DNA of 64,000 nucleotides from Casuarina equisetifolia. Lineage: Eukaryota > Streptophyta > Magnoliopsida > Fagales > Casuarinaceae. The stretch covers positions 25,366,682 through 25,430,681 of the forward strand of contig CM052360.1 of assembly GCA_028551475.1 (NCBI GenBank). The letters run 5' to 3'. A program made the translations under genes and the position numbers. The first letter of the stretch is position 1, and each line of letters begins with the position of its first letter. The notes below the pieces were generated by a model. That model saw only the letters and a list, made by a program, of their open reading frames with translations, was not told the origin of the DNA and did no database searches. Of this stretch, positions 44,740 through 57,154 are shown in pieces.

Positions 44740-45120
44740 AAGTATAATAGTTTCTCTTCCTCTAGCCAATTGAATTGAGCAATATTTTGATATGTCTAAA
44801 GTTTTTATAATATCTCTTCAGTTTGTCATATAAAAGGATTATAATTGTTATCTTACATATACTTTCTCACATTAGATTCTTTTAATATGTAATTCATTCA
44901 TGGTTTTAAAAAAAACTTCACCTCTTTCTAGTTTATATATGTTGATACATTATTTTGGTTTGACAAATCAAATACAAATTTAAATACCTTTTATTCTAAT
45001 TTTATTTTTCAACTCTTAATAATATTATGGATATCACTAGATTGGCTTCTACTTGGTTCCAAAAATAAAATTCTTCCATAATGAACAGAAAAGAGGGAAT
45101 CTTTGATATGTATGTTCAAC
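44740..45120. repeat. Shared DC1 3'-flank module, copy 4
   Basis: CTAGCCAATTGAATTGAGCA, TTTTGGTTTGACAAATCAAA and ATCACTAGATTGGCTTCTAC correspond to the flanks after gene A and at 17140-17530. Confidence 0.55.
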
Positions 45121-45499
45121 TTATTGAATTTTCAGCTAACATGTGAGATTAAAAAATTGAACTTCCTTATTCACCATTAATTGTATTGTAATTATTTCTT
45201 ACATCTTTTCAATAAATGATGCTTCATTCCCATTTTAAGTGTCATAATAGAACTTAGATGGAAACCACCAAGTGTTTGTAGCCTTTAGTTGTGCGTCATT
45301 GTCATCAAACTCTTCTAATCTACCGTTTTCCTCATTTAAAATTAGATGAATAAATTGGCTTCATTTTTCTTCCAAAACTCAAATTAATAAAATGCACATT
45401 AATAAAATGTACCATTTTCCTGATTTGAGGCTTTGAAATTTTGACTTACCTAATCTAATGCAAGCATTATCTCATTAATGTAATCAAATTATTGTTCAT

Positions 45500-46440
45500 G
45501 GATGGGCATATGATGAACAGGAAGATGAATACTACTTAAAAGGACAAAAAACAAAAAAAGATGAATACTATTTCAAAAAAGAAAAGGTTGTATACGAAAA
45601 GGAAGGTAAATACTATTATGAGGATAAAAGGAGAAGAGAATACTACTATAAAGATGAAAAGAGAGGGGATTATTACCGTGAGGAAGGAAGGAGAGGTGGA
45701 TACTACTTAAGAGACAAAGTTGAATACTAAGAAGAAGATAAACACTACTTAGAGGAGAAAAAGAAACATAGATAGTATACTATTCTATAGAAAAATTAGA
45801 TAAGAACAAGGAGAAAAGTACTATTATGGAGATAAATACTATTATAAAAATAAAAAGAAAGAGAGATATTATTATGAGGACGGAAGGAGAGGTAAATACT
45901 ACTTAAGAGAAAAAGCTGAATATTTAGGAAAAGGTGAATATTACTTAGAAGATAAAAAAGAAAGGTAAATACTATACAAAAGAAAAGGTGGGATATACGA
46001 AAGGAGAGGGAAATACTACTATGAGGACAAAAAAAGAAATGAGAACTATTTAAAAGAAAAAGTTGACTATCAAGAAAAAGGTGACGACTACTTAAGAGGA
46101 GAAAAATAAAGGTGAATACTATTCAAAAGAAAATGCCAAATATAAAAAAGAAGGTCAATATCATAAAGAGACGGAAATATTATTACAAGGATGAAAGGAG
46201 AGATGAATATGAATACAAAGGTCAATCTTAATTAGAGTACCAATGGGAAGTTGTATACTCCTCAAAGGAGAAAGCTGAATACGAGGAATGTAAATACTAC
46301 TTACAAGATGTAAAGGAAAGTAAATACTACTCAGAAAATAAAGTTGAATACGAAGACCAAGGAGGGTATTTCTTAGGGGGCGAAAGAGAAGGTGAATACC
46401 AAGAGAAAGCCGAAGCTTTCTCGTAGCTGACAATTGTAGG
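45500..46440 (+). repeat. Purine-rich minisatellite encoding Tyr-Tyr motifs
   Basis: Irregular ~27-45-bp units built on GAATACTACTTA or AAATACTACTATGAGGA, interspersed with GAAAAAG-type purine runs. In the plus frame starting near 45505 the first ~75 codons are open and read DEYYLKG, KYYYEDKRR, REYYYKDEKRG, DYYREEGRRG, GYYLRDK, VEY before a TAA near 45728. Later units continue in shifting frames with stops. It looks like the tail of a gene with Tyr/Lys/Glu-rich repeats, or a pure DNA minisatellite. No family is recognised. Confidence 0.6.
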
Positions 46441-48274
46441 ATAAGCGGCGGTAGGTGGGTTTGTTGACTGAAGCAACTATTTTAACTTAGCTAAAACCTT
46501 ATTTCCTTCTTTTTCTTTTGGGATTGGAATAGCACAAAGGCATGCAGTATATCTTGTAGATTTGCTTTTCTTATATGCATCACAATGCAATCAAGTTTTC
46601 TTTTTCTAGGACTTCATCTGTCGATCCACACCACAATCCCCAAAAATACAAAAGCAAATATGTCGAAAGTTCTTGTCACTGCAGTCTGGCCAATGATTAG
46701 TAGATTTGCCTTTCATTTGTTGTAGAAAGTGACATTTCGCTGGGTCTTCGGGCAGTGCAACCATGTAGGCCAGCTGCGTGAAAAGGAAACTTTTGGAGGA
46801 TAGATATGCATTCATTTTTAAACGCTTGGGAACGTAAGATACAATAGCTTTACAGACAATCTTTACTTATAGGTATTTCTCTTGTTTTAATATGAGTATT
46901 TTAGTTGAATAAATCTAACAACAGAGGAATGAGAGACATCATTGTTTGTTGTGCTGTCACCACCATACGATCACAAGAATATTTTGGAGGTCTCAATTTT
47001 GAGTGTACGACAACACCCTGACCTTGTCTCCTCTCAAGGGCCTGAACCACCCGTCAAGCCATTAGCCAGCCTATATTGAAAGTCATGGATCATTCTATCT
47101 TCCAATTCTTATTTTCTTATCCCAAACAAGCAAAGATTTCTATGAATATTTATTTTCCATTGGTTAACAAAGATAGGAGGGAGCTTGGCTTTCTATAGCA
47201 AGATTGTCACCCTTTCTCCCTTCCTCCTTTTTTCCCAAGGTTATATCCTGCTCTACTCCTGTTATGTTCGTAGTGTTGTCTAACATGTACTTCAAAGATT
47301 TTTTTCGAACTCAAGTCTGTTTTTTCAATCAAATTGTTTCCATCTTTTTCTTATGGATCAGAACTTTACGAATGCATGCACAAGTTAGTCAAAAAGGTAT
47401 AATCATGAGCTATATTTTTTCATTATTTTCCTTGATTAGAAGATACAAACAAGATTTTTTATTCATAGAAGTCAAACTATAGATAATTTTAAGAAGATGA
47501 AGGCAGAAGGAAAATAATTTTAACACTAAGAAAAGAGTGAATTGAGAGAGTTCTTATATTATCTCAAATATTTCTTTATATTCCAATATAAGGATTTATG
47601 TTGAACTACTTAATGGAAAAGATTTTTTTCCCTAAGTTCTTGTGTAAAAGTCATCCATGTGTACAATCATTACCTTTTACAGATGGTCCTCTAATTAAAG
47701 TATGGCATTTCCTTCCTTAATTGCCACGAGTTTAAGAGAATCCAATAGGTGAATAGATAGAATTTTACTTCTTCAAGCTCTTGAATACAATGGGGTATGA
47801 GTCAAACTGGTGGAGCTTAAAATATAGATTCAAAGAAAAAATTACAGGTTAACTCTCAATTTTATTTTTTGTAGAGCCAAAATTTTAAGGTTACAACTAT
47901 ACCAACTAAGCAAGTAACATCAACTTGTTTTTTGGGGTTTGATGCCTAGTGTATATATTATAATATTAAAAAAAATAACTAGTTGTAATTAAGCTTAAGT
48001 AGCAACGCTTGAAAACAAAATTAACACATTTCTTTATTTTTGAGGATTAAGCAAAACAATTATACCCTTGAAGAAGAAATCTTTGACAAATAAGATAAGG
48101 ATGACTTCAGTTTTCATGTCCCCAAGCTTTTCCTAAACTACTAAAATGATTGCTTTAAACACCTTAAAGGCCGATAAAGATCCTCAGCATCCAACCATTT
48201 GGTAAAACTCACGAGTCAATAATTTTAGAAATCTTTCATATTTCAATTCTGCGTGTTTTCTGGGTTCCTATGAG
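46441..48274. other. Intergenic with satB-like and X modules
   Basis: 46500-46650 carries satB-like words (AGTATATCTTGTAGATTTGC, GCATCACAATGCAATCAAG) and the TTCATCTGTCG...ACCACAATCCCC end shared with 34850-34900. 47180-47320 is module X in full (GCTTGGCTTTCTATAGCA, TGTCACCCTTTCTCCC, AGTGTTGTCTAACATGTAC, TCAAAGATTTTTTTCG). No exon E follows it. No gene is supported. Confidence 0.45.
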
Positions 48275-48450
48275 CGAGAATAACCTTAACGGACCAAAGC
48301 TCAATTGATTTGGTGGGCTTAAGAACTTTGATATTTTTGGGTTTAATGGGCCATGATTCAGTGTACGTAAGCTCAGTGTTAATAAACTCGCAGATCCCGG
48401 AATTGGATACCAGTTTGATGAACTTAGCTTAAAGACCAACAGACTGGCCA
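48275..48450. repeat. Dispersed module W, copy 3
   Basis: CAAAGCTCAATTGATTTGGT, GGGCTTAAGAACTTTGATAT, TTTAATGGGCCATGATTC. Closest to copy 1 at 4365-4600. Confidence 0.55.
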
Positions 48451-48749
48451 GTGGATAACCCTTTTCCAATGTGTAGTGATAGTTTTCTCATTTTCTCTAA
48501 CAGTCATCTAAAAATTAATCAAGCCATGGTTTTGACTTATTAATTTGATGTCCGTACAAAATAAATCATGCTACAGGCTATCACACTCGACAAAGATGAA
48601 GGCTGAACCCCGCTTATCACTACGTTGTGTTACTCATAATCATTTCGGAACACGCTCATGTAGTAACTAATTTGATAGAAATGTGTATGGTGAGTATATT
48701 GATGAGTAAATGGAGGTGAGACCAGGAGAGGTTAAAGCTTTTTTCGCAG

Positions 48750-48817
48750 GTTGCTCGAATCAAGGCACCACATGCCGGCTTGGATCCTCAAATCTCTGTA
48801 GTCTGCTTTCATATCAG
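48750..48817 (+). other. Candidate exon 1 of an unrecognised gene, 68 nt
   Basis: Preceded by a T-rich TTTTTTCGCAG acceptor and followed by CAG/GTTTTTC. The frame VARIKAPHAGLDPQISVVCF then HIR is open and ends in phase 2. It joins in frame to 48910-48977. I do not recognise the peptide. No upstream exon or start codon was located. Confidence 0.4.
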
Positions 48818-48909
48818 GTTTTTCATATTGTTTGGTATCAATCTTGAATCCTGGCAAACGAGTTACTGCATTTTGTCTTGAAGTTTAATTCTTTCTATTG
48901 CAAATGCAG

Positions 48910-48977
48910 GCCTTATGTTGATTGGTTTAAATGGGAAGGTGACAAGCCCTACTATGAAATGCAACACAATCGAAGAG
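48910..48977 (+). other. Candidate exon 2 of the same gene, 68 nt
   Basis: Acceptor TTCTATTGCAAATGCAG, donor GAG/GTAGCTC. After splicing it reads PYVDWFKWEGDKPYYEMQ and HNRR, an aromatic-rich protein-like peptide. A third exon could begin after GCTTGCAG near 49068, giving DVAV and a stop. The intron is 92 bp, normal for plants. This may be the end of a real gene or a relic. It has no counterpart elsewhere in the window. Confidence 0.4.
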
Positions 48978-49389
48978 GTAGCTCATTTCTTCAAATGGGA
49001 AAGAAAAAAACTAAGACATTTTTCCTGCGTCGTATTGTATTATAAATCATATGTTATTAAGCTTGCAGATGTTGCAGTCTAATGCCCATCTAATGTTGTC
49101 TGCTTCATTCCCATTAGGCATTTGATTCTGCTGGCGCAAGGATATACAGTAACAGGAAGAAATAAAGAAGGCATACGAAAAACTAAAGCAAGGATCATCA
49201 GAGGCTTTCATAAATTCCATTTGCTGGTTATGTTTTGTTGTTGGTGTAGTGATTCACTCCCGAGATGTTTGTAAATTCCTCAGGGGCCGTCCAAAACCGA
49301 TTACCAGCAAAGTTTCCATCGCTTGTTCCTTTGTTTGCTTAATGCTCTGATGAACGAGATAAGATACGTCAGAGTCCCCACATTGACGG
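48978..49389. other. Short intergenic stretch before the satA array
   Basis: Apart from the possible third exon near 49068, nothing is supported. GGCATTTGATTCTGCTGGC near 49118 could be another exon continuation but runs quickly to a stop. Confidence 0.3.
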
Positions 49390-52110
49390 CTTAGAAACAA
49401 TCATACTGCATAAAAATAAAACTGTCGTGGGAAAAAACAGTGGTGGTTAACAATCAAACATATAAAACAAATTTTTTAGCCATTTGATAGAAAAGCCGGA
49501 CATTGTAACATATGAACATTATTTTAAGTCATTTGATGCAAAAGTTTGACATTGTAAACTGGGATGGTTTACAATCAAACATGTAAGTAATATTTTAAGC
49601 CAATTAATGCCAAAATTTCACTATCATGTTGCATAAAAATGAAATTATTGTGAAAAAAAAAAAAGATAAGGATGGTTAACAATCAAGCTCATAAACAATA
49701 TTTTTAGGCAATTTGATGGTAAAATTTCACTATTCTATTGCATAGAAATAATAACCATAAAAACAAAATGGATCATGGTGGCCGACTTGCAACCATATAA
49801 GCAGTAATTTAACCATTTGGTACAAAAGTTTCAAGATCCTATTGCATCAAAAAATAATATTATAGTGGGAACAAAAAGATTAGGGTAGCTATCATTCAAT
49901 CTAATAAGGAACATATAAATAATATTTTAAGCCAATTAATGCCAAAATTTCATTATCATGTTGCATAGAATAAAATTAGTGAAAAAAGGAAGATAGGAGT
50001 AGTTAACAGTCAAGCTCATAAACAATATTTTGAGCCATTTGATGCCAGAGTTTCACTATTCTATTGCATAGAAATAATAACCATAAAAACAAAATGGATC
50101 ATGGTGGCCGACTTGCAACCTTATAAGCAATATTTTAACCATTTGGTAGAAAAGTTTCAAGATCCTATTGCATCAAAAAATAATATTATAGTGGGAACAA
50201 AAAGATTAGGGCAGCTATCATTCATTCTAATAAGGAACATATAAATAATAATTTAAGCCGATTAATGCCAAAATTTCATTATCATGTTGCATAGAAATAA
50301 AATTAGTGAAAAAAGGAAGATAGGAGTAGTTAACAGTCAAGCTCATAAACACTATTTTGAGCCATTTGATGTCAAAGTTTCCATATTTTATTGCAAGCAA
50401 TGACAATCATAAAAACAAAACGGATCATGAAGGCCAACTTTCAACCTTATAAGCACTATTTTAACCATTTAGCACAAAAACTTACACCATCCTATTGAAT
50501 AAAAAATAATATTATAGTGGGAACAAAAGATTAGGCCGACCATCATTCAATCTGATAATGAACATATAAATAATGTTTTAAGCTAGTTAATGCCAAAATT
50601 TCACTATTATGTTGGATAAAAATGAAATTATTGTGAAAAAAAAAAAGATGAGAGTAGTTAACAATCAAGCTCATAAACAATATTTTAAGCCATTTGATGG
50701 CAAAGTTTCACTATTCTATTGTAAGAAATGACAATCATATAAACAAAATGGATCATGAAGGCCAACTTTCAGCCTTATAAGCACTTTTTTAACGATTTAA
50801 TACAAAAACTTACACCTTCCTATTGCATAAAAAATAATGTTATAGTGGGAACAAAGAGATTAGGTTGGCCATCATTCAATCTGATAAGGAACATATAAGT
50901 AATACATTAAGCTAGTTAATGCCAAAATTTCATGATCAATGTTGCATAAAAATAAAATTATTGTGAAAAATGAAAGATAGGAGTAGTTAACAATCAGCTC
51001 ATAAACAATATTTTAATTCATTTGATGCCAAAGTTTCACTATTCTATTGCAAGAAATGACAATCATAAAAACAAAATGGATCATGAAGGCCAACTTTCAA
51101 CCTTATAAGCAATATTTTGACCATTTGGTACAAAAGTTTCACCATTCTATTACATCAAAAGTAATATTATAATGGGAACAAAGACATTAGGGCGACTATC
51201 ATTCTATCTGATAAGGAACATATAAATAATATTTTAAGCTAGTAAATGCCAAAATTTCACTACCATGTTGCATAAAAATGAAATTATTGTGAAAAAAGAA
51301 AGATAGAAGTAATTAACAATCAAGCTCATAAACAATATTTTAAACCATTTAATGCCAAATTTTCACTAATCTATTGCAAGAAATGACAAATATACAAACA
51401 AAATGAATCATGGAGGCCAACTTTCAACCTTATAAGCAATATTTTAATCATTTGATGCAAAAGTATCACCATCCTATCGCATCAAAAATAATATTTTAGT
51501 GGGAACAAAAAGATTAGGCTGGTCATTAGTCAACCTAATAAGGAACATATACATAATATTTTAAGCTAGTTAATGCCAAAATTTCACCATCATGTTGCAA
51601 AAAATGAAATTATTGTGAAAAAGGAAAGATAGAAGTAGTTAACAATCAAGCTCATAAACAATATTTTAAGCCATTTGATGTCAAAGTTTCTCTATTCTAT
51701 TGCAAGAAATGACAATCATAGAAACAAAATGGATCGTGAAGGTTGACTTTTGACCTTATAAGCAATATTTTAACCATTTGATACAAAAGTTTCACATCCT
51801 ATTGAATCAAAAATAATATTATGGTGGGAATAAAGAGATTAGGGCCGTCACCGTTCAATCTAACAAGGAATAGTTTAAGCCGTTCGATACATATGTTTTA
51901 CTATCCTATTGTGTAAACTATGTATAATGAAAAAGGATAGGGTGACTAACATTGAACCCTATTAGGAATATTTTTATTTGATGTAAAAATTTCATTGTCC
52001 TGTTACGTAAAAATGTTCCTAGAAGAGACAAAGGATTTACAATGACCAAGATTCAACCTGTTAAATAATATTTTAAACCATATGATATAGAAGTTTCACT
52101 ATCCTGCAGC
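49390..52110. repeat. satA higher-order tandem array, ~327-bp unit
   Basis: The landmark CAAGCTCATAAAC recurs at 49684, 50011, 50338, 50665, about 50993, 51321 and 51647, a step of 326-328 bp. Each unit is three related submonomers of ~104, 119 and 104 bp, each of the form AATATTTTAAGCCATTTGAT...AAAGTTTCACTAT...CTATTGCAT. The array opens with a different unit (AACAGTGGTGGTTAACAATC) and closes with decayed ones (ACGTAAAAATGTTCCTAGA). The same opening and closing units bound the array at 59640-60990, so both descend from one ancestral array with different copy number. Confidence 0.9.
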
Positions 52111-53559
52111 AGAAAACTGATCTCCTACAAATAGAAGGATAGGAGTGGCCGACATTAAGAACCTAGACCATGGAAATGTAATTTGAAGTCTTTGGCCTGC
52201 CCCAGACTTTACAAAACACAATCCACGTGTTCTAGATGGTGTGCTTATTAAAGCAATCTACAAGTTAATATATATATTAAGTAATCTATTTATTTTAATT
52301 AAATTTAAAAATTTATAATTGACATTTTTTTTTAAAATTAAATTTTTTTATTTTTCCAACTACTCCGGAGAATCACATCATTAATTGTCATTATAATTAG
52401 CCATTCACAAGTTTTATATAAAAGTATTTTTCTCTATATGTTGTACATACACTAAAGATCTGATCAATAAATATGTTCTCCTCTCTCTTTCTTGCTTCTT
52501 CTCACTTTGATTTTCCAATCTTTCGATCTTAATATAAGTACTTTTCGTTGTTCCTATACTAGGTTAACATAACATTAAACAAACTCGGTGAAAAAATTCT
52601 TAATAAAAAGCCTTTAGAAATCACACATTCATCTTCAGCATGCAAATGTGGCTGGATCTTCTCCCTTATATCCCTTTTTTGGAGACTTTTCTAAGGATAA
52701 TAACAAATATGAACTACTATATGCAAGCACCAAACAGTTGGCAAGTACAACAGTTAGCATGTTAGATAAGGTTTAAAACTTTTGACACTACTTGTCCTTT
52801 CACAATGGCCATTAACCTTTAAATCTTTATTTTTAATTTTTTGGGACTACATGAACATGATTGTGCAAGCAAATTGGGTTCAAGGTTGTAGAAGATGAAG
52901 CAAGTTCAACCTAAGCTTTAATATCAAATTAGATAACCTAAATTAAAAATTGATCCAAAAGTTAATTCAAGACTTTAAAAAGTACTTTTTTTAATTTAAC
53001 CTTTACTACAATTGATAATGCTTCCATTATAAGATTTTTGTCTCAAACACAAGCACATTAGAATATGCCTAAACCTTTTGGCACTAATTGTCCTTTTAAG
53101 GGTCCAATAATTGTTCTTCGGAATGTTCATTATCTTTCAAGTCTTTTTTCATTTTTTAGGGACTCCATGAACTTGATATTTGAAGACCAAACAACTAGAA
53201 TCACCATTTGTCTCTATATGCATTTTTTTCTCTTCTTGCTTTACAGAATTGACCATGGCATTCCTAATGACTTTTATACCTAACAATAAGCCTTTGAATT
53301 TACTTATTAGCAATCCAGTCCAAGCTTGTTTAAGAATCAAACATGACCAAATTAAATACGTGTTCTTTGAAGGACAACAAATAATCGAAACTCCTTCCAA
53401 CAAGGTTAATTAGGCTTAGTGGTGATTGATGTAAGCCCTGGTGTCAGCCACGGGCTTCCCACTAAAGATACTGATATGTTTTCTAAATTCTCCTTTTTGG
53501 GGCACTAAAAGGGCCAGATGATTGAGACGAATGAGTTTAGTATGAATATCTTAAAAAAT
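52111..53559. repeat. Shared tail and first satC-like dispersed repeats
   Basis: 52170-52250 is the satA tail (AACCTAGACCATGGAAATG, TTTGAAGTCTTTGGCCTGCC). Around 52680-52870 and 53080-53230 a further dispersed unit (satC) appears: TTTTTAGGGACTYC, ATGAACTTGAT, AGACCAAACAACTAGAATCA. 53300-53400 has satB-like words (CAATCCAGTCCAAGCTTGTT, TCAAACATGACCAAATTAAA). No gene is supported. Confidence 0.45.
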
Positions 53560-53860
53560 GGAATCCCGTTTTAATTCAACATGATGTGCACGCAGAAGGA
53601 CATCGCATAAAAACTATATTATCGTGGAAACAAAACGATCAAACCGACCAGCATTCAACCCTATAAACATGTTTAAGCCTTTTGATGTAAACATCTCACA
53701 GTCTTATTGTCTAAAAAGGATTACGACATGGAAACATAATAATAGAGGTGGCCGACTAGGACCCCAGACCATGAAAGTCTAGGGAGGGTGCTTGGCCTGC
53801 TCCGACCTAGGGAAACGCTATCCTCGACTTCTGAAAGGTGCATTCATTTGAAGCTAACTA
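53560..53860. repeat. satA-like monomers plus shared tail
   Basis: ATCGCATAAAAACTATATTA, TTTAAGCCTTTTGATGTAAA, CAGTCTTATTGTCTAAAAA, then CAGACCATGAAAGTCTAGG and TTGGCCTGCTCCGACCTAGG. One to two diverged units with the usual tail. Confidence 0.5.
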
Positions 53861-56860
53861 GAGATTAAAAATCTTTCTTCCGTGGCTCTTTCTTTTACTT
53901 TACGAAGCTTCCTGCCTCTAACGTGCAGACCATTTTTCGTATTTTCGTTATTTTATATGCAGTTTTCTTATTTTTTATTTTAAATTAACGATATTCGTTC
54001 TTTTTTAAAAGTTTAGGGAACACAAAATGGGAAAGAAAAGAGCCAAGACTTCTTTCTTCTTCGTATCTCTTATAAATCACAGGTTATTAAAAGACAAGAA
54101 CGTGCCACTTTTATATTAGTTTTCCGCGTTCTTCCTATGCTGGATTAACTATGACAGTCCGTGACAACCTATGTAACAGGTGGTAACCACAATAGCTTGT
54201 ATATTTGATAATGCTTTAGAAATAGAAATAGTAATTGTCCTTCGATGGGGATCATTAATTGCTAAGTATGTTATTTTTATTTTTTTATTCTTTGTAGACT
54301 CCCCTAAGGATAAGACAAACTACGTGCTGCTGCATTTGAAAACTAAACAGGTTGTATTGCACCTTATTTTTATGCGTTATTTTGTAATTCCTGTTATGCT
54401 TGATTAAATATTACATCCAATAACGGCATTCATGATCATAATAATAAATCTTTAAAAGTCCGATTTAGTATGGTACCAAACGTGAACATCTTCTTACCCA
54501 TCTCCAATTTTAAGATTTTTTTTGTGGAGGTTTTGAGCTGCTAGAGCTTTGTTTTGTTTTCTTTTATCGGGCGTTCTCTCTCTTTGCTTTTTTTTTTTTT
54601 TTTTGGAGAAGGAAAAGTTGAAATTGATTTGTTCAAGGGACTGAGCCTCTGGTTCTTGAGAACCGTCAAAGAGAGAGGTTTTTATTTTTTTGAAGTGAAG
54701 GTAAAAACTGGCCTCGAGCAGTGGCCACCCCTGAAAAAAAAGAAGAAGGTAAACTTGACCGAGTTCGAGGTGACGTTGGAAATCAAACTCGCGTTCAGAG
54801 TTTAAATGAGAGAGAAAAAATTGAATACAGTTCTCCCAAGAAAATTTATTTATGAATTTTTTTTTAAAATGACCCAAATGTGTATAAATTTTCTAAGCTA
54901 TCTCTAGTTTTTGAAACTTTGCAAAAGATAATACTAATACGACTCGCCATGTATGTGGACAAAAATAAAAGTAACAAATAACTAGTCAGCACATTTAGTT
55001 ATGTCTAAACAACTAAACATTAATTCGATTCTTCAGAATGCTCCCTAGCTGTTATGGTTTTGTTTTTGTTTTTGGAGACTTCACTAACAACAAAACAAAT
55101 TTTTAATTATTGTATTTAAAGATCAAGCAGCTGGTATTACCTTTTATTTTTATAAAATATTTTCCTTTCTCTTGTGCCAAAGTGGCTGTGCCACCATAAG
55201 TTCATAAGTAAGGGATGGAAAAGCACTCACCTCGGGGTGGTCCTACTACTTTGGTATTTACAACAATTATCGGCAATCAATGGGAGTGATCATAATAATG
55301 AATTTTTAAAAGTTACACTCATCTATTGAACGAAATGTGTATTAATCTTAGATCTAATAAGATAACATTAAATATAAGCTCCATAATCAAAGACCAAACA
55401 GCTAACAAGAAAATAATTAGCATATTTGATAATGTGTAACAATTAGAACACTCATAATCCCCTAAGATTGATCATTAGTCGTTTAGTCTTTGTTTTTCTC
55501 ATTTTTCGGACCAATCAAGGATAAGACGTACTAAAATATACGAACAACTGATATACATTTTTCTCATTGTCGCTGCATGATGTACTAAAATATCGAAACA
55601 ACTGGTATACATTTTTCTCATTTTTGCTGCATCGAACTTACAATGACGTTCTGTAGAGACTGCTGTAGAGACTGCTGTCAGCCTCTCAGTGTCCCTGTCT
55701 GTCGTGCTCAGATGTACGTGAGTGCGCCTTTACGATAAGTGAAATCCAATAAAGAAAAGACTAGACTTAGACTGGTGATTATCCAAGTTTTAAAATGGAA
55801 GTTTTGATTTAGCGAAAAAAGTGAAAAGAGTGTTGGATTGGGAAAACGATGACGACTGGCTCCTCTTTCGCGTGCATTGGAAGCAGTCCAGGAGTTGGTG
55901 CCTTTGTTAATATCTAAAATCTTGAACCAGAATGCCTCTTAACTACTTAAGCCTTGTTTGTCATTTTATTGAGACCTCACAAACAAAAAAGATAAACTAT
56001 AAATCACGATATTTAAAAACCAAGCAGATGGTATTATCATTTATCTTTATAAAGATTTTTATCATTCTTATTATACTGATGGACTATAATGGGTCTTCAC
56101 ATGCAGTACAATTCATTTCTAGCAAGTACATAGATTTGCATGGGTGCAGCTTAGTGATTATTTTAATCCAAATCCCTGATCCGCCTTGAATTTATGGGAT
56201 TATGCTTGAGAATAAATATGAGGCATCTCATAGGATTGGCACATTCATTAAAGTCTAAAAGTTCATACAGTAAGAGTCTCCATTACTCGACCTTGTAGAA
56301 AGACTCGGAACTATTAGCTATTAAGCCTTTATTTTTCATTTTTAGGACTCTACAAAGGAAAGTTTAAAAACTTCCACCCTTCTGGCCTTTTATCACTCTT
56401 TCTTTTTTGGTCTCTCTGGGGCGTTTCTTTCTTACAAGGAAAATTGAATTGATCTTTTTCAATTCAACTGATTTCTCGGAAGCGTGCGAGAGGCCTTCGC
56501 AATGTTGAACGCGAGGGGAGACATGGTCTTCAAAAGGTAAACGAGAGAAATAGGCATTTGTAGTCAATTCGGTCAGGGCACGGCGTGACCGACGAGACTT
56601 GTCAATGACAACTTTGGAGAACCAAAAAAGGCCTTGGGGATGTTAAGTGCCATTTTTTTTTCCTTTTAAAATCAAAATTTGCGTTTAATGGAACCAAAAA
56701 AGTCCATTACTCGACCAAAAGAGACGAAACGTGTCTTGGGCAGTGAATTCGATCAAAAAACTCTTTAAGTGCCATTTTTTTTCCTTTTAAAATCAAAATT
56801 TGCGTTTAACGAAGCAGGCGAAAACGACGATGAATAATGCGCCTCCTTTGTTTTTTGGTT
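53861..56860. repeat. satC dispersed repeats and local duplications
   Basis: Copies of a ~100-bp unit with a GACTYCACTAAGGATAAGACAAA core, a TGTATTTAAAAACCAAGCAG-like middle and a TATTATCCTTTATTTTTATAAA-like end occur near 54290-54390, 55070-55160, 55500-55620 and 55960-56060, with traces at 56340 and 59310-59500. Other duplications: ~53-bp tandem copies at 55523-55631 and a 46-bp direct repeat at 56643-56688 and 56764-56809 (TTAAGTGCCATTTTTTTT start). A T20-like run lies at about 54588-54604. The open frames in this stretch are not supported. Confidence 0.5.
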
Positions 56861-57154
56861 TACTCAGATATCAAGAACAAATAAGAAAATATGGATAATA
56901 ACAGCTGGCAAGCACATCGGTTAAAAAGTAATCATTAGTTGTCACGTAATTATATTTCTATCTTTTTAGACTTCGTTAATATTGAGCGGTGACCTGAGCG
57001 ATAATGATGAGCACAGATAATATTTTCGACTGTTCAAAGTCAGAGTAAATCCTTACTTTCTCATCCTCACAAGGAGCAAAAGGTCCTTGTGAATCTCTTG
57101 TTTCCGTTCATTTACCACCATCTACAGAAATGGTGACATTAAAACTGATAGCAG
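56861..57154 (+). promoter_or_regulatory. Gene C promoter and leader exon, inferred
   Basis: Aligned to the gene B region: AACAGCTGGCAAGCACATCG, AGTTGTCACGTAATTA, ATATTGAGCGGTGACC, TTACTTTCTCATCCTCAC, CAAGGAGCA. The segment holding the W-box in gene B is missing here. The leader ends at GCAG (57154) before the donor GTTTGA. ATG at 57130 (GAAATGGTG context, as in B) opens an upstream frame. Confidence 0.5.

Noticed and set aside
46161..46433. Minus-strand 90-codon frame in the minisatellite
   Set aside because: It is the reverse reading of the Tyr-Tyr minisatellite, and its composition follows from the repeat unit.
54588..54604. Long T-run as the poly(A) end of a minus-strand retrocopy
   Set aside because: No coding similarity is seen on the minus strand beside it and no target duplication was found.
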